A stretch of DNA of 64,000 nt from Gynurincola endophyticus (GCF_003991195.1 NZ_RCWL01000008.1:599-64598); one strand, 5' to 3'. Shown: positions 8,217 through 17,361, numbered from the stretch's first letter. Numbers and translations: made by a program. The notes: generated by a model from the sequence alone, not told the origin.

Positions 8217-10820
8217 ATGAATCTGAACAACTATACCATTAAAGCACAGGAAGCTATTGCAGGAGCTCAACAGGTTGCCTTCAATCTTGAAAGTGTTAAC
8301 ATGGAAACTGAACACTTACTGAAGAGTTTGATGGAGCAGGAAGATTCTCCTGTTGAATACCTGATGAAGAAGAACAACGTATCGATTGGTGTTCTTCAGA
8401 ATAAATTACAGGAAGCCTTAAATGCATTACCCAAAGTAAGTGGTGGTGGTACTCCTGCTCAGATGGCCGGTAGGGATCTGAGTAATACCATCTTACGATC
8501 CACTACTTTGTTGAAACAGTTCGACGACGAATTTGTGAGTGTTGAACATCTGTTATTATCATTGGTTCTCGGAAATGATGAAACTGCAAAATTGTTAAAA
8601 GATGCAGGGCTCAGCGAAAAAGGATTGATTCAGGCGATTAAGGATCTTAGAAAAGGAAATACCATTAAAAGTCAAACTGATGAAACCCAGTTCAATGCTT
8701 TAAACAAATATGCCAAGAACTTAAATGAATTGGCACGCGAAGGTAAACTGGATCCGGTCATCGGACGCGATGAAGAAATCCGCAGAACCCTCCATATCCT
8801 TTCACGCAGATCAAAGAATAACCCGATACTGGTAGGTGAACCGGGTGTTGGTAAAACTGCTATTGCAGAAGGTTTGGCTATGCGTATCGTAAATGGTGAT
8901 GTTCCCGATAATTTAAAATCTAAAGTGATTTTTGCTTTAGACATGGGCCAATTAATTGCAGGGGCTAAATATAAAGGTGAATTTGAAGAAAGATTGAAAG
9001 GTGTTGTAAAGGAAGTGAGTACCAGTGACGGTGAGATTATTTTATTCATTGATGAAATTCACACCCTGGTTGGTGCTGGTGGAGGCGACGGCGCGATGGA
9101 TGCTGCCAACATTCTTAAACCGGCCCTCGCAAGAGGTGAGTTAAGAGCGATCGGTGCCACTACCTTAAACGAATATCAAAAATTCTTTGAGAAAGATAAA
9201 GCATTGGAACGCCGCTTCCAAAAGGTAATGATTGAAGAGCCATCCGTTGAAGATGCTATTTCTATTTTACGTGGCTTAAAAGATCGTTATGAAACTCACC
9301 ACCATGTGCGTATCAAAGACGAAGCTATAATTGCTGCGGTTGAATTATCTAACAGATATATCACCGATCGTTTTTTACCCGATAAAGCGATCGACCTGAT
9401 TGATGAAAGTGCTGCAAAGCTGCGTTTAGAAATGAACAGCATGCCCGAAGAGTTAGATACACTGGAACGCCAGATTCGTCAGCTGGAAATTGAAAGAGAA
9501 GCTATTAAACGTGAGAACGACGAAACTAAACTGAAAGAGCTGGCTACTGAAATTGCTAACCTTGCTGTAAAACGTGATACGTTTAAATCGAAATGGAAAG
9601 AAGAAAAGGAAATTGTAGAAAAAGTACAGAATGCCAAGGTAGAAATTGAAAACTTAAAACTCGAAGCTGATCAGGCAGAAAGAAATGGTGACTATGGCAG
9701 AGTAGCTGAAATCAGATACGGTAAAATAAAAGAACAGGAAAATATTATTGCTCAATATTCTACTGCGCTCAGCGAACTCAATGAAAAGAGATTACTGAAA
9801 GAAGAGGTTGATGCAGAAGACATTGCTGAAAATGTAGCGAAAGCAACCGGAATTCCGGTTACCAAAATGCTTCAGTCAGAAAAAGATAAACTGTTACACC
9901 TGGAAGATTATTTACACAATCGCGTAGTAGGCCAGGACGAAGCAATTTCTGCGGTAGCCGATGCCGTTAGAAGAAGCAGAGCCGGTTTACAGGATCCCAA
10001 AAAACCGATCGGTTCATTTATTTTCTTAGGTACCACCGGTGTAGGTAAAACAGAATTGGCAAAAGCATTGGCTGAATTTTTATTCAACGATGAATCGATG
10101 ATGACCCGTATCGATATGAGTGAGTACCAGGAAAAACATACGGTATCCAGACTCGTAGGCGCACCTCCCGGGTATGTCGGATATGATGAAGGTGGACAGT
10201 TAACTGAATCGGTTAGACGAAAACCTTATAGCGTGGTGTTATTGGATGAAATTGAAAAAGCACACCCTGATGTTTGGAATGTTCTTTTACAGGTATTAGA
10301 TGACGGACGATTAACCGATAATAAAGGCAGAGTGGTGAATTTTAAGAATACCATCATCATCATGACGACCAATTTAGGTTCACATCTGATTCAGGAAGCT
10401 TACGATAACGTGAATGATATCGGAAGAGAACGTGCAGCTGAAGTTGCTAAAGCTGAAGTGATGAACCTGTTAAAAGAAACGATTCGCCCTGAGTTTTTGA
10501 ACAGAGTGGATGAAGTGATATTGTTTGAACCATTGTTGAAAAAAGAAATCAGAGGAATTATCAATATTCAACTGAAAAATCTTCAACAACTGGTTGCTCA
10601 GAACGGCATTCAGTTAAATTTTAGTGAATACGCCATCGATTATCTGGTAGAAAATGGATTTGATCAGCAGTTCGGCGCCCGACCATTGAAAAGATTAATT
10701 CAAAAAGAGATTGTAAATCAATTATCTAAGCGAATTCTTGCAGGTGATATCGATAAAAGTAAGCCGGTACTGGTCGATGTATTCGACGGAGTAGTTGTAT
10801 TTAGAAACGATCAGGTTTAA
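8217..10820 (+). CDS. clpB: ATP-dependent disaggregase ClpB
   Basis: 867 residues, the full ClpB length. N-terminal Clp repeat domain (1-145), NBD1 with Walker A GEPGVGKTAIAEG, Walker B IILFIDEIHTLVGAG, a long coiled-coil middle domain (about 410-525, 'LDTLERQIRQLEIEREAIK' onward) that distinguishes ClpB from ClpA/C, and NBD2 with GTTGVGKTELAKAL and VVLLDEIEKAHPDV. It works with DnaK to resolve aggregated proteins in the cytoplasm. I see no CIRCE-type operator in the 107 bp upstream. A hairpin follows the stop. Confidence 0.97.
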   Translation: MNLNNYTIKAQEAIAGAQQVAFNLESVNMETEHLLKSLMEQEDSPVEYLMKKNNVSIGVLQNKLQEALNALPKVSGGGTPAQMAGRDLSNTILRSTTLLKQFDDEFVSVEHLLLSLVLGNDETAKLLKDAGLSEKGLIQAIKDLRKGNTIKSQTDETQFNALNKYAKNLNELAREGKLDPVIGRDEEIRRTLHILSRRSKNNPILVGEPGVGKTAIAEGLAMRIVNGDVPDNLKSKVIFALDMGQLIAGAKYKGEFEERLKGVVKEVSTSDGEIILFIDEIHTLVGAGGGDGAMDAANILKPALARGELRAIGATTLNEYQKFFEKDKALERRFQKVMIEEPSVEDAISILRGLKDRYETHHHVRIKDEAIIAAVELSNRYITDRFLPDKAIDLIDESAAKLRLEMNSMPEELDTLERQIRQLEIEREAIKRENDETKLKELATEIANLAVKRDTFKSKWKEEKEIVEKVQNAKVEIENLKLEADQAERNGDYGRVAEIRYGKIKEQENIIAQYSTALSELNEKRLLKEEVDAEDIAENVAKATGIPVTKMLQSEKDKLLHLEDYLHNRVVGQDEAISAVADAVRRSRAGLQDPKKPIGSFIFLGTTGVGKTELAKALAEFLFNDESMMTRIDMSEYQEKHTVSRLVGAPPGYVGYDEGGQLTESVRRKPYSVVLLDEIEKAHPDVWNVLLQVLDDGRLTDNKGRVVNFKNTIIIMTTNLGSHLIQEAYDNVNDIGRERAAEVAKAEVMNLLKETIRPEFLNRVDEVILFEPLLKKEIRGIINIQLKNLQQLVAQNGIQLNFSEYAIDYLVENGFDQQFGARPLKRLIQKEIVNQLSKRILAGDIDKSKPVLVDVFDGVVVFRNDQV

Positions 10821-10864
10821 CAAAACTGTTTAAACCTTTTTCTTACTGTCACGTTATATATCCT

Positions 10865-10887
10865 GAAGCCCGTCGCCGACGGGCTTC
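10865..10887 (+). terminator. Hairpin after clpB
   Basis: Perfect 10-bp stem GAAGCCCGTC / GACGGGCTTC with a 3-nt loop. Only TTATCC follows, so the U-tract is weak; it may act as a leaky terminator or a 3' stabiliser. Confidence 0.55.
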
Positions 10888-10900
10888 TTATCCAAAGCTA

Positions 10901-10933
10901 ATTGCCATAAAAAAAAGGAGTTTTAATGGCAAT
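10901..10933 (+). promoter_or_regulatory. Inverted repeat enclosing the ribosome binding site and covering the ATG
   Basis: ATTGCCAT (10901-10908) is the exact complement of ATGGCAAT (10926-10933), which contains the start codon of the next gene. The 17-nt loop holds AAAAAAGGAG, an unusually strong Shine-Dalgarno for this genome. In mRNA the stem would hide the start codon. An 8-bp match here could be chance, but the placement suggests translational control. Confidence 0.4.
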
Positions 10934-11477
10934 AGGTAATTCTTCAATAGAAATTATACCTTCTTCCCAGGTTTGTTTAGGTAATTCTTCAGGTCGGATT
11001 AAAATTGAATTGTTTGGTGATTATGAAACTGCTGCCACGCTGGAAGCTCACTTGTTAGCAAAAAAAATGGTAGAAAAATATCCGGAAGAAATCGGATATT
11101 ATTTCAGGCATTTTCCGCTAACTCAGGTACATCAGCAATCGCACAAAGCTGCAGAAGCCGCAGTGGGAGCTGCTCAGGAAAACAAGTTCTGGGAAATGCA
11201 TGAAAGGTTGTTAAAGGAAAAACAATTGGGAGTCATAAGTTTAAGATTATACGCAAGAGAAGAAGGCGTTACTGATAAAAAGTTTTTAGATAAACTCGTT
11301 AACAGCACATTTGGTTGGACTGTTAGAGCAGATTTATTAGAGGGGTTGGATAGAGGCGTACGTTCGGTACCGAGTTTTATGATCAACGACCAGCCTGTGC
11401 TGATTGATGGAAATTGGGCTAAGTTACCCAAAGTAGTTAAAGAGCTGTTGTCGGAACTAAATAGTGTGAAGGATTAA
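10926..11477 (+). CDS. DsbA-fold (thioredoxin_4) protein without the CxxC active site
   Basis: 183 residues, cytoplasmic (no signal peptide). The pattern 'IKIELFGDYET', 'YYFRHFPLTQVHQQSHKAAEAAVGAAQENKFWEMHERLL' and the cis-proline loop VPSFMIND (V148-P149) match the DsbA-like family also found as a C-terminal domain on NhaA antiporters. The position normally occupied by C-P-x-C reads T35-A-A-T38, so no redox disulfide is possible. It probably binds a partner or small thiol rather than exchanging disulfides. It follows clpB but is separated by a hairpin; start chosen at the ATG behind AAGGAG. Confidence 0.75.
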   Translation: MAIGNSSIEIIPSSQVCLGNSSGRIKIELFGDYETAATLEAHLLAKKMVEKYPEEIGYYFRHFPLTQVHQQSHKAAEAAVGAAQENKFWEMHERLLKEKQLGVISLRLYAREEGVTDKKFLDKLVNSTFGWTVRADLLEGLDRGVRSVPSFMINDQPVLIDGNWAKLPKVVKELLSELNSVKD

Positions 11478-11497
11478 GTTAGTGCCGAACGACTAGT

Positions 11498-11529
11498 GGG
11501 CTGTTCCTGCTAAAGGACAGCCCTTTTTT
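11498..11529 (+). terminator. Terminator after the DsbA-like gene
   Basis: GGGCTGT-TCCT ... AGGACAGCCC stem with one bulged T, followed by TTTTTT. 21 bp past the stop codon. Confidence 0.85.
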
Positions 11530-11841
11530 AAGAAAGTAATAAAAGGTAGTACCGGATTTTATTTGATTCATTATACTACCCGGTTTTTTAAATAATTCGA
11601 ATCCGAAACCCATGTGTGTTTTTCTTATACCGGTTATAACATAACCGGTATTTTTTGTTATGAATGATTTTAAATACGGAAGCTGTATAGATTGTTTATT
11701 GACGTTATGTTATGGTTGATTGCAGGTATATTGTTCAATCCAAACCTCTTAAACTACAACTGCCACCAGTTGGTTTACCGGCGGCAGTTATTCATTGAGT
11801 ATATATGAAAAGTAGTAACGGTTTTGAAAATATTTTTTGGT
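11530..11841. other. 312-bp convergent intergenic region
   Basis: No ORF of note. It contains a second perfect hairpin, ATACCGGTTAT-AAC-ATAACCGGTAT at 11627-11651 followed by TTTTTT (terminator-like on the plus strand), and an inverted repeat AACTGCC/GGCAGTT at 11758-11789 without a T-tract. I see no small RNA promoter. Confidence 0.5.
11627..11657 (+). terminator. Second terminator-like hairpin in the intergenic region
   Basis: Perfect 11-bp stem with a 3-nt loop and six T residues after it. It is 150 bp past the DsbA-like gene, which already has a terminator, so it could end an unseen small RNA; no promoter was recognised. Confidence 0.6.
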
Positions 11842-13131
11842 TTAATAGGTAATAAAACTGATGAGTGTTTCAGCAGCCTGAAGTGCATAACCATCTTCTG
11901 AAACGAAGCTTCTATTCGTAATAACGAATTGATATTCTTTATCAGGTTCAAGTTTTACTCCCAGCTTTAGTTTTTTCTTGTCGTCTGAATAACCAATTAC
12001 CCGGGTAATCGGAAAAAAGTCTTTGCCTTTGTCTGAGTAGTTAATTGAATACCCTTCTCTCATCGGCTGGGTAAATTCAATTTCTATTTCAGTGACTGCA
12101 GCTGATAAACGATCAGCTTTGATAGGATGAATACCTGCTACACGAGGAGATCGTTTGTTTATTTCAGCTTTCAGATCAGCATATTTTAAAGACCCATTAA
12201 AGTATTTCGAATTGTTCAGCAGTTCAAATACTTTTTCATCATCGCTGTAGTTTAAACTGATCAGTGTTTTGATAGCTTCTTTCTTATTCTTAATCTGTTC
12301 ATAATATTTTTTACTGATAGTATACCCAACATAGTAGCCAAGGTCGCCTACTTCGGCTTGTGTACCGTTATAAAACCAATCTCGCAAACTGGGCTTTACT
12401 AAATCTTTTCTGAAATCAGCTTTCACTTTTTCCGCATTCTTTTTTCCATATTCCATATAAGGACTTTTCAATGGGATGCCCGTAATCAGTTCTGCCAGAA
12501 AATCACAACTACCTTCAATTAAAGCCTGTTTCAGTATGTAATTGTTTTCGTGTCTGTCTGATACCTGTTGTGTATGGATATACTCATGTATTGCCAGTGA
12601 AATAATATTGCTGACTTCCTGCCTGGCAAATACTTTTTTTAGAAAATCTGATTTGAGTTCACTGGTATTCACTGTTGAGTCGCCGGCTGCTACTTCTAAG
12701 CCAATAACGAGGTCGTTACCGATGGGCTTACCTCCGGAATTTCCCAACCCAATTACAAAATATAATGCTGCGGGTTTTAATTCAGGGTAATTTTTTTTCA
12801 GTTGATCGATCGAGGCATTGACTTCTTTCGACAGTTTTAAGGCCGTTAATGTATTTTGACGCATAGTCTTCCAGAAATGCGGAGCGGTACGAATCGAATT
12901 AATATAACCTGAGTCAGTGTAGTTTAAAATTTCTGCAAATTGCTTCAATCCTGCTGAGGCCGGTTGCAGGTATTCTTTTTGAATTATCTGTAGCTGATCA
13001 TGATAGTTGTCGGTTGCAATGATTTTATCATAAGCATTCCAGAAGCGAACAACATCTTCGGTGTGCAGTTTGTTTTGCGAAAAAGCCAATTGCCCCAAAA
13101 ACAGTAACAGAGTGAGTTGGATTAGTTTCAT
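11842..13131 (-). CDS. Exported gluzincin-like zinc peptidase with a C-terminal Ig-like domain
   Basis: 429 residues with a signal peptide (LTLLLFLGQLAFS). Zinc site H182-E183-Y-I-H186 with a third ligand candidate E206 in IEGSCDFLAEL, the HExxH...E layout of DUF2268-type predicted Zn peptidases; 'LYFVIGLGNSGGKPIGNDLVIGLE' upstream is also typical of that family. Residues ~330-429 ('SPRVAGIHPIKADRL', 'EIEFTQPMREGY', 'EPDKEYQFVITNRSFVS') form a Big_5-type Ig-like domain. Likely periplasmic or surface-exposed; substrate unknown. A 28-bp palindrome lies 17 bp upstream of its start. Confidence 0.72.
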   Translation of the reverse strand: MKLIQLTLLLFLGQLAFSQNKLHTEDVVRFWNAYDKIIATDNYHDQLQIIQKEYLQPASAGLKQFAEILNYTDSGYINSIRTAPHFWKTMRQNTLTALKLSKEVNASIDQLKKNYPELKPAALYFVIGLGNSGGKPIGNDLVIGLEVAAGDSTVNTSELKSDFLKKVFARQEVSNIISLAIHEYIHTQQVSDRHENNYILKQALIEGSCDFLAELITGIPLKSPYMEYGKKNAEKVKADFRKDLVKPSLRDWFYNGTQAEVGDLGYYVGYTISKKYYEQIKNKKEAIKTLISLNYSDDEKVFELLNNSKYFNGSLKYADLKAEINKRSPRVAGIHPIKADRLSAAVTEIEIEFTQPMREGYSINYSDKGKDFFPITRVIGYSDDKKKLKLGVKLEPDKEYQFVITNRSFVSEDGYALQAAETLISFITY

Positions 13132-13147
13132 GATTTAAGGAATATCT

Positions 13148-13175
13148 TTATATTGTAATTGCAATTACAATATAA
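13148..13175. promoter_or_regulatory. Perfect 28-bp palindrome between divergent genes (candidate operator)
   Basis: Arm TTATATTGTAATTG (13148-13161) is followed immediately by its exact reverse complement CAATTACAATATAA (13162-13175). It is 17 bp from the zinc-peptidase start and 117 bp from the Omp85-like start. AT-rich with no loop and no T-tract, so an operator for a dimeric repressor fits better than a terminator. Confidence 0.55.
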
Positions 13176-13291
13176 TAGACGCTTCAGAATTTGAAATGTT
13201 TCAAAATGACAGTAAAAAAGCAGTTTAACATTTCAAGAACCGGTGAAGACGCTGATATGAAATCATTATTTTATTAATTTTAGTTTTAAAG

Positions 13292-15148
13292 TTGTGTAGA
13301 TTGGGAAAGTATTGGTTGATATGTTTTTGCTGTTGTTGGGTGTTGATGTTATCCGCACCTGTTTCAGCACAGGTGGATACCTCCCAGAAAGCATCTATTG
13401 AAAATTTTGTACTTAAACGGAAAGGTGTTTTCGGGAAACTTGCCCGTAATTTACTTGTGGATACCAATAAGGTGGCCTCAAACATTCCTACCTATGTCTA
13501 TTATACCCCTTACAATAAAAAAAGGATTCGCAATATCACTTTTACACACGTAGAATTCGGTACTTCAATTAAAGATACTACTGCTCAATTCAAAAATTTC
13601 TTTATTTCATTGGCTAATAGTGTTCACGTGAATACCAAAGAGTGGGTTATCAGAAATCATTTGTTTTTTAAAACCGGTGACCGGTTGAATCCATATCTGC
13701 TGGCAGATAATGAAAAACACCTGCGCGACTTACCATTTATTCAGGATGTACGTTTTGTAGTGGAGCCTGTTCCTGGAGAAGTGGATGTTGTTGATATTGA
13801 AGTGCTTACAAAAGATGTATTTGCTTTTGGGGGCTCATTGAATATGCACGGGCTGGATAAATACACGCTTGAGGCGGAGAATGAAAATATAGCAGGCTGG
13901 GGAGATGGGCTGGTGTTAAGAAGCAATTTTGATTATGACAGGTCACATCCGTTGCGTTGGGGGGCTGGGTTCGTTAAAAGAAATATCGGCGGTTCATTTA
14001 TTGACTTTTATTCAAATTACAGTGAGTTTGTTCGCGCAATAGAAGGCGGACGGCGCGAAGAAATCAATACATCCCTACGATTTGAGCGTCCGTTGGTAAA
14101 TGCTAACTTAAAGTGGGTGTACGCACTGGAATGGCGCCGGCAAAAAAACCTGAATGACGAATACCGGTTAGATACGGTTTTTACCAAAACACTTAAATAC
14201 GATAAAGAAAACTGGGACGTTTTTGCTGCCCGTAACTTTAAAATTGACGAAGATGAAAGTTTGCTCAATGATCGCTACCGTTTGTTGGCAGGGGTACGTT
14301 TTTTCAACCGTTACTTTTTTGCTATTCCTGATAGTTTTGAACTGAAATACAGCTATCAGTTTCATAACGAAAAAGCATTATTACTGGGAGTTTCTCTTTA
14401 TAAACAGGAATTCGTAAAAACAAATTATGTATATGGGTTCGGTAGGAGTGAAGACGTTCCTACCGGTGTTGACTTTCAACTGAATGCCGGCCGGGTAAAG
14501 AAATATGACCGCGACAGATGGTATGCGGGTATCGGTTTTCGCTTCAGGGAATTCGTTCCTACCGAAGCTTATGTAGATTATACCATGAAACTGGGTGGTT
14601 ACCTGAATGGAAGCCGGTGGGAGGATTTGGCTATCCTGACCAACCTGGATGCCTTTTCAAAACTCAGAAACATGGGCAACCGGTGGAAGTATCGCTTGTT
14701 TAGCTCATTCGGCTTTACCGCACAGCATAAACCGGTTTTAAATGAACCGTTATGGCTCGAAAGTGAATTTGGTTTGCCCGAACTCAATAATCGCAGAACC
14801 ATTTATGGCAATTCAAGAACAACTATAAAAGTAGAATCTGTATTCTATTCGCCTTTAAATTTTGTCAACTTCAAACTGGCTCCTTTTAGTTTTGCCCGCA
14901 TCAGTTTTTTAAATAAAGAAAATAAAAGTTTTTGGGATGTAGACCGTTATTCGAGTATCGGTGGTGGTTTGCGTTTAAGAAATGAAAGTTTAATTTTTGG
15001 TACACTTGAAGTGAAGTTCTTCTATTTCCCCGAAGGCAATTACCGCAATGAACACTGGCGGTTTGAATTTAAATCGAATATCAGGTTTAAATATAATCAA
15101 CCGATTATCAAACGCCCTGAAATATTCCGTCTGAATGATTCGAATTAG
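13292..15148 (+). CDS. Omp85-superfamily outer-membrane protein with POTRA domain
   Basis: 618 residues from a TTG start, chosen because it gives a complete signal peptide (YWLICFCCCWVLMLSAPVSA); the next in-frame ATG lies inside that signal. Residues ~75-170 look like a POTRA domain ('KRIRNITFTHVEFG', 'LFFKTGDRLNPYLLADNEKH', 'LRDLPFIQDVRF', 'VDIEVLTKDVF'). The rest alternates aromatic and charged residues as in a beta-barrel, ending in a strand. It belongs with BamA/TamA-like proteins that insert or translocate proteins at the outer membrane, but is shorter, with a single clear POTRA. Specific client unknown. Confidence 0.78.
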   Translation: MCRLGKYWLICFCCCWVLMLSAPVSAQVDTSQKASIENFVLKRKGVFGKLARNLLVDTNKVASNIPTYVYYTPYNKKRIRNITFTHVEFGTSIKDTTAQFKNFFISLANSVHVNTKEWVIRNHLFFKTGDRLNPYLLADNEKHLRDLPFIQDVRFVVEPVPGEVDVVDIEVLTKDVFAFGGSLNMHGLDKYTLEAENENIAGWGDGLVLRSNFDYDRSHPLRWGAGFVKRNIGGSFIDFYSNYSEFVRAIEGGRREEINTSLRFERPLVNANLKWVYALEWRRQKNLNDEYRLDTVFTKTLKYDKENWDVFAARNFKIDEDESLLNDRYRLLAGVRFFNRYFFAIPDSFELKYSYQFHNEKALLLGVSLYKQEFVKTNYVYGFGRSEDVPTGVDFQLNAGRVKKYDRDRWYAGIGFRFREFVPTEAYVDYTMKLGGYLNGSRWEDLAILTNLDAFSKLRNMGNRWKYRLFSSFGFTAQHKPVLNEPLWLESEFGLPELNNRRTIYGNSRTTIKVESVFYSPLNFVNFKLAPFSFARISFLNKENKSFWDVDRYSSIGGGLRLRNESLIFGTLEVKFFYFPEGNYRNEHWRFEFKSNIRFKYNQPIIKRPEIFRLNDSN

Positions 15149-15184
15149 GTTTATATGTTAAATTAAATATTACTTTTGCATATC

Positions 15185-15541
15185 ATGTTAATCTATAAAG
15201 AATTTACATTCGACTCGGCTCATTATTTACCTTATGTACCGGAAGGGCATAAATGCAAAAATATGCATGGTCATACCTATCGTTTAAGAATCTGGATAGA
15301 AGGTACGCCGCATCCTGAATTCGGATGGGTGATGGATTTTGCTGTTTTAAAGGATATTGTAAAACCCGTGGTGAACCAACTTGATCACAAATGTATGAAT
15401 GAGGTTCCGGGCCTTAGTAACCCTACCTGTGAATTGATTGCTGTCTGGATCTGGGATCAGTTAAAACCACAATTACCGGCAATGGCCCGTATTGAATTGC
15501 ACGAAACCCCTACTTCAGGTGTAATCTATGAGGGAAAATAA
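15185..15541 (+). CDS. queD: 6-carboxy-5,6,7,8-tetrahydropterin synthase QueD
   Basis: 118 residues from ATG 15185 (the ORF can be extended only with TTG). It converts 7,8-dihydroneopterin triphosphate to 6-carboxytetrahydropterin, an early step to preQ0 and queuosine. Zinc ligands H13, H28 and H30 in 'FDSAH' and 'KNMHGHTYRL', nucleophile C24 in GHKCKN, and LDHKCMNE followed by NPTCELIA match the QueD/PTPS family. 36 bp after the Omp85 gene, possibly co-transcribed. queG at 2148-3086 supplies the last step of the pathway. Confidence 0.93.
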   Translation: MLIYKEFTFDSAHYLPYVPEGHKCKNMHGHTYRLRIWIEGTPHPEFGWVMDFAVLKDIVKPVVNQLDHKCMNEVPGLSNPTCELIAVWIWDQLKPQLPAMARIELHETPTSGVIYEGK

Positions 15542-15598
15542 TTTTTCGAAAGATTATACGTTCTAAGAAGATCGACCTAAATCTCAAATAACCGTTTC

Positions 15599-16621
15599 AT
15601 GAAATTTACTTTTATCAACCTTTTTGGTTGTTTAATCGGCTTAACTTCTTTTACTGCCTGCCAGGGCGCCGCAGCAGAAAGTGCGAAAGTGCAAATAAAA
15701 GATACCATTACTGAACCTCAGGTAGTTATCGAAAAACCAGTGTTAGACACTACTTTGTATAACGACAGAATGTTACACATGGTAAATGGCGATACCACCG
15801 GTAAATGGCCGGTTAACGGCCCGCTGCCAAAACCAGGTGCTATCCTTCCTTTTAAACGGATTCTTGCCTATTACGGCAACTTTTACTCTACTAAAATGGG
15901 TATTCTCGGAGAGTTTGCTGAGGAGGAAGTATTAAACCGTCTCAAAAAAGAAGTAGAAAACTGGCAAAAAGCCGATTCTACAGTAGAAGTAATTCCTGCT
16001 TTACATTATATCGCTGTTACAGCACAACAAGAGCCCGGAAAAGCCGGACTATACCGATTGAGAATGCCTTTTAATCAAATTGAAAGAACGATTAAAATGG
16101 CTGAAAAAATCAACGCATTGGTGTTTATCGATGTGCAGGTAGGATTGAGTACTTTACAAAAAGAATTACCGGAATTTGAAGAATTTCTCAAACTTCCCCA
16201 TGTGCATTTAGGAGTTGATCCGGAGTTTTCGATGAAAGGCGGACAAAAACCCGGTACTGTTATCGGAACATTTGATGCTGCAGATATCAATTATGCAACG
16301 GAATATCTGGCACAGCTGGTAAATAAATATGACCTGCCGCCAAAAGTTCTGGTGATTCACCGTTTTACACAAAGAATGGTTACTAACTATAAAAATATCG
16401 AATTACGCCCTGAAGTACAGATCGTAATGGATATGGATGGATGGGGTGCAAAAGCCAGAAAAATTACCACTTATAAAACATTCATTCATAAAGAACCTGT
16501 ACAGTTCACCGGATTCAAGTTATTCTATAAAAATGATTTCAGAGAACCGGGTAGCCGTATCATGACGCCCGAAGAAGTTTTATCGTTGAAACCTCAACCG
16601 GTATATATACAATACCAATAG
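15599..16621 (+). CDS. Lipoprotein of unknown function, conserved ~300-residue domain
   Basis: 340 residues with a type II signal (INLFGCLIGLTSFTAC-Q, lipidated Cys about 21). The mature part (from about 80) has 'KRILAYYGNFYSTKMGILGE', 'VEVIPALHYIAVTAQQEPG', 'ALVFIDVQVG', 'VHLGVDPEFSMKG' and 'VLVIHRFTQRMV', alternating strands and helices that suggest a TIM-barrel-like fold. I do not recognise a characterised family. It sits 57 bp after queD and has its own terminator. Exposed on the periplasmic or outer face of a membrane. Confidence 0.65.
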   Translation: MKFTFINLFGCLIGLTSFTACQGAAAESAKVQIKDTITEPQVVIEKPVLDTTLYNDRMLHMVNGDTTGKWPVNGPLPKPGAILPFKRILAYYGNFYSTKMGILGEFAEEEVLNRLKKEVENWQKADSTVEVIPALHYIAVTAQQEPGKAGLYRLRMPFNQIERTIKMAEKINALVFIDVQVGLSTLQKELPEFEEFLKLPHVHLGVDPEFSMKGGQKPGTVIGTFDAADINYATEYLAQLVNKYDLPPKVLVIHRFTQRMVTNYKNIELRPEVQIVMDMDGWGAKARKITTYKTFIHKEPVQFTGFKLFYKNDFREPGSRIMTPEEVLSLKPQPVYIQYQ

Positions 16622-16691
16622 GAGTTAATAATTAGGAATGAAGAATTAAAGTGAGGTGAAAATTGCAGAATAGCGTCAAAAAGCATACACC

Positions 16692-16730
16692 AAAGGAATT
16701 AAGGTTATTGTAAACCTTAATTCCTTTTTT
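16692..16730 (+). terminator. Terminator after the lipoprotein gene
   Basis: 15-bp stem AAAGGAATTAAGGTT / AACCTTAATTCCTTT with a 6-nt loop, then TTT. Located 70 bp past the stop. Confidence 0.88.
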
Positions 16731-16884
16731 ATTATCGGAGTTTTCTTAATGTTTGAATTTCTGAATGGTTCAAAGGTTGTGGAGATACAGATCGAAGGCC
16801 CATAAAAGAATCATCTATACTTTTAACGCGCTGATAGCACCTAAAGCCATTTTTTTATTGTATTTTAAGCTAAATATAAAAGAG

Positions 16885-17361
16885 ATGCAAACGCAAGATC
16901 AACAATACATTAAAAGAGCCATTGCGTTGGCCAGGAAAGGAATGGATTCGGGTGCCGGAGGGCCATTCGGTTGTGTGATAGTAAAAGACGGTCAGGTGAT
17001 CGGTGAAGGGCATAATGAGGTTTTATTGAATAATGACCCTACTGCACATGCAGAAATTGTTGCAATCAGACGGGCCACCCAACACTTACAAAGTTTTCAG
17101 TTAAACGATTGTATTGTTTATACTTCCTGTGAACCTTGTCCGATGTGTTTAGGAGCCATTTATTGGGCAAGGCCCTTAAAAGTGGTTTATGCAGCCACCA
17201 AACACGATGCTGCTGCTGCCGGTTTTGATGACTCTTTTATTTATGAAGAAATAGAACTACCGGTAGCGCGTAGAAAACTTCCTATACAACAACTATCAAC
17301 CGAAGATGCTGTAGAAGTTTTTAGTGAGTGGAAATCAAAGTCTGACAAAAAACCTTATTAG
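16885..17361 (+). CDS. guaD: Guanine deaminase (nucleoside deaminase family, GuaD-like)
   Basis: 158 residues from ATG 16885; the upstream in-frame extension is unlike the family. It deaminates guanine to xanthine in purine salvage. Zinc/catalytic motif H55-A-E57 in DPTAHAEIVAIR and P84-C85-P-M-C88 in SCEPCPMCLGAIYWARP. The segment AAAAGFDDSFIYEEI and the C-terminus ending in a tyrosine resemble the domain-swapped B. subtilis GuaD more than TadA. tRNA adenosine deaminase is the alternative but lacks this C-terminal tail. Convergent with the anti-sigma-like gene, ending within 4 bp of it. Confidence 0.85.
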   Translation: MQTQDQQYIKRAIALARKGMDSGAGGPFGCVIVKDGQVIGEGHNEVLLNNDPTAHAEIVAIRRATQHLQSFQLNDCIVYTSCEPCPMCLGAIYWARPLKVVYAATKHDAAAAGFDDSFIYEEIELPVARRKLPIQQLSTEDAVEVFSEWKSKSDKKPY

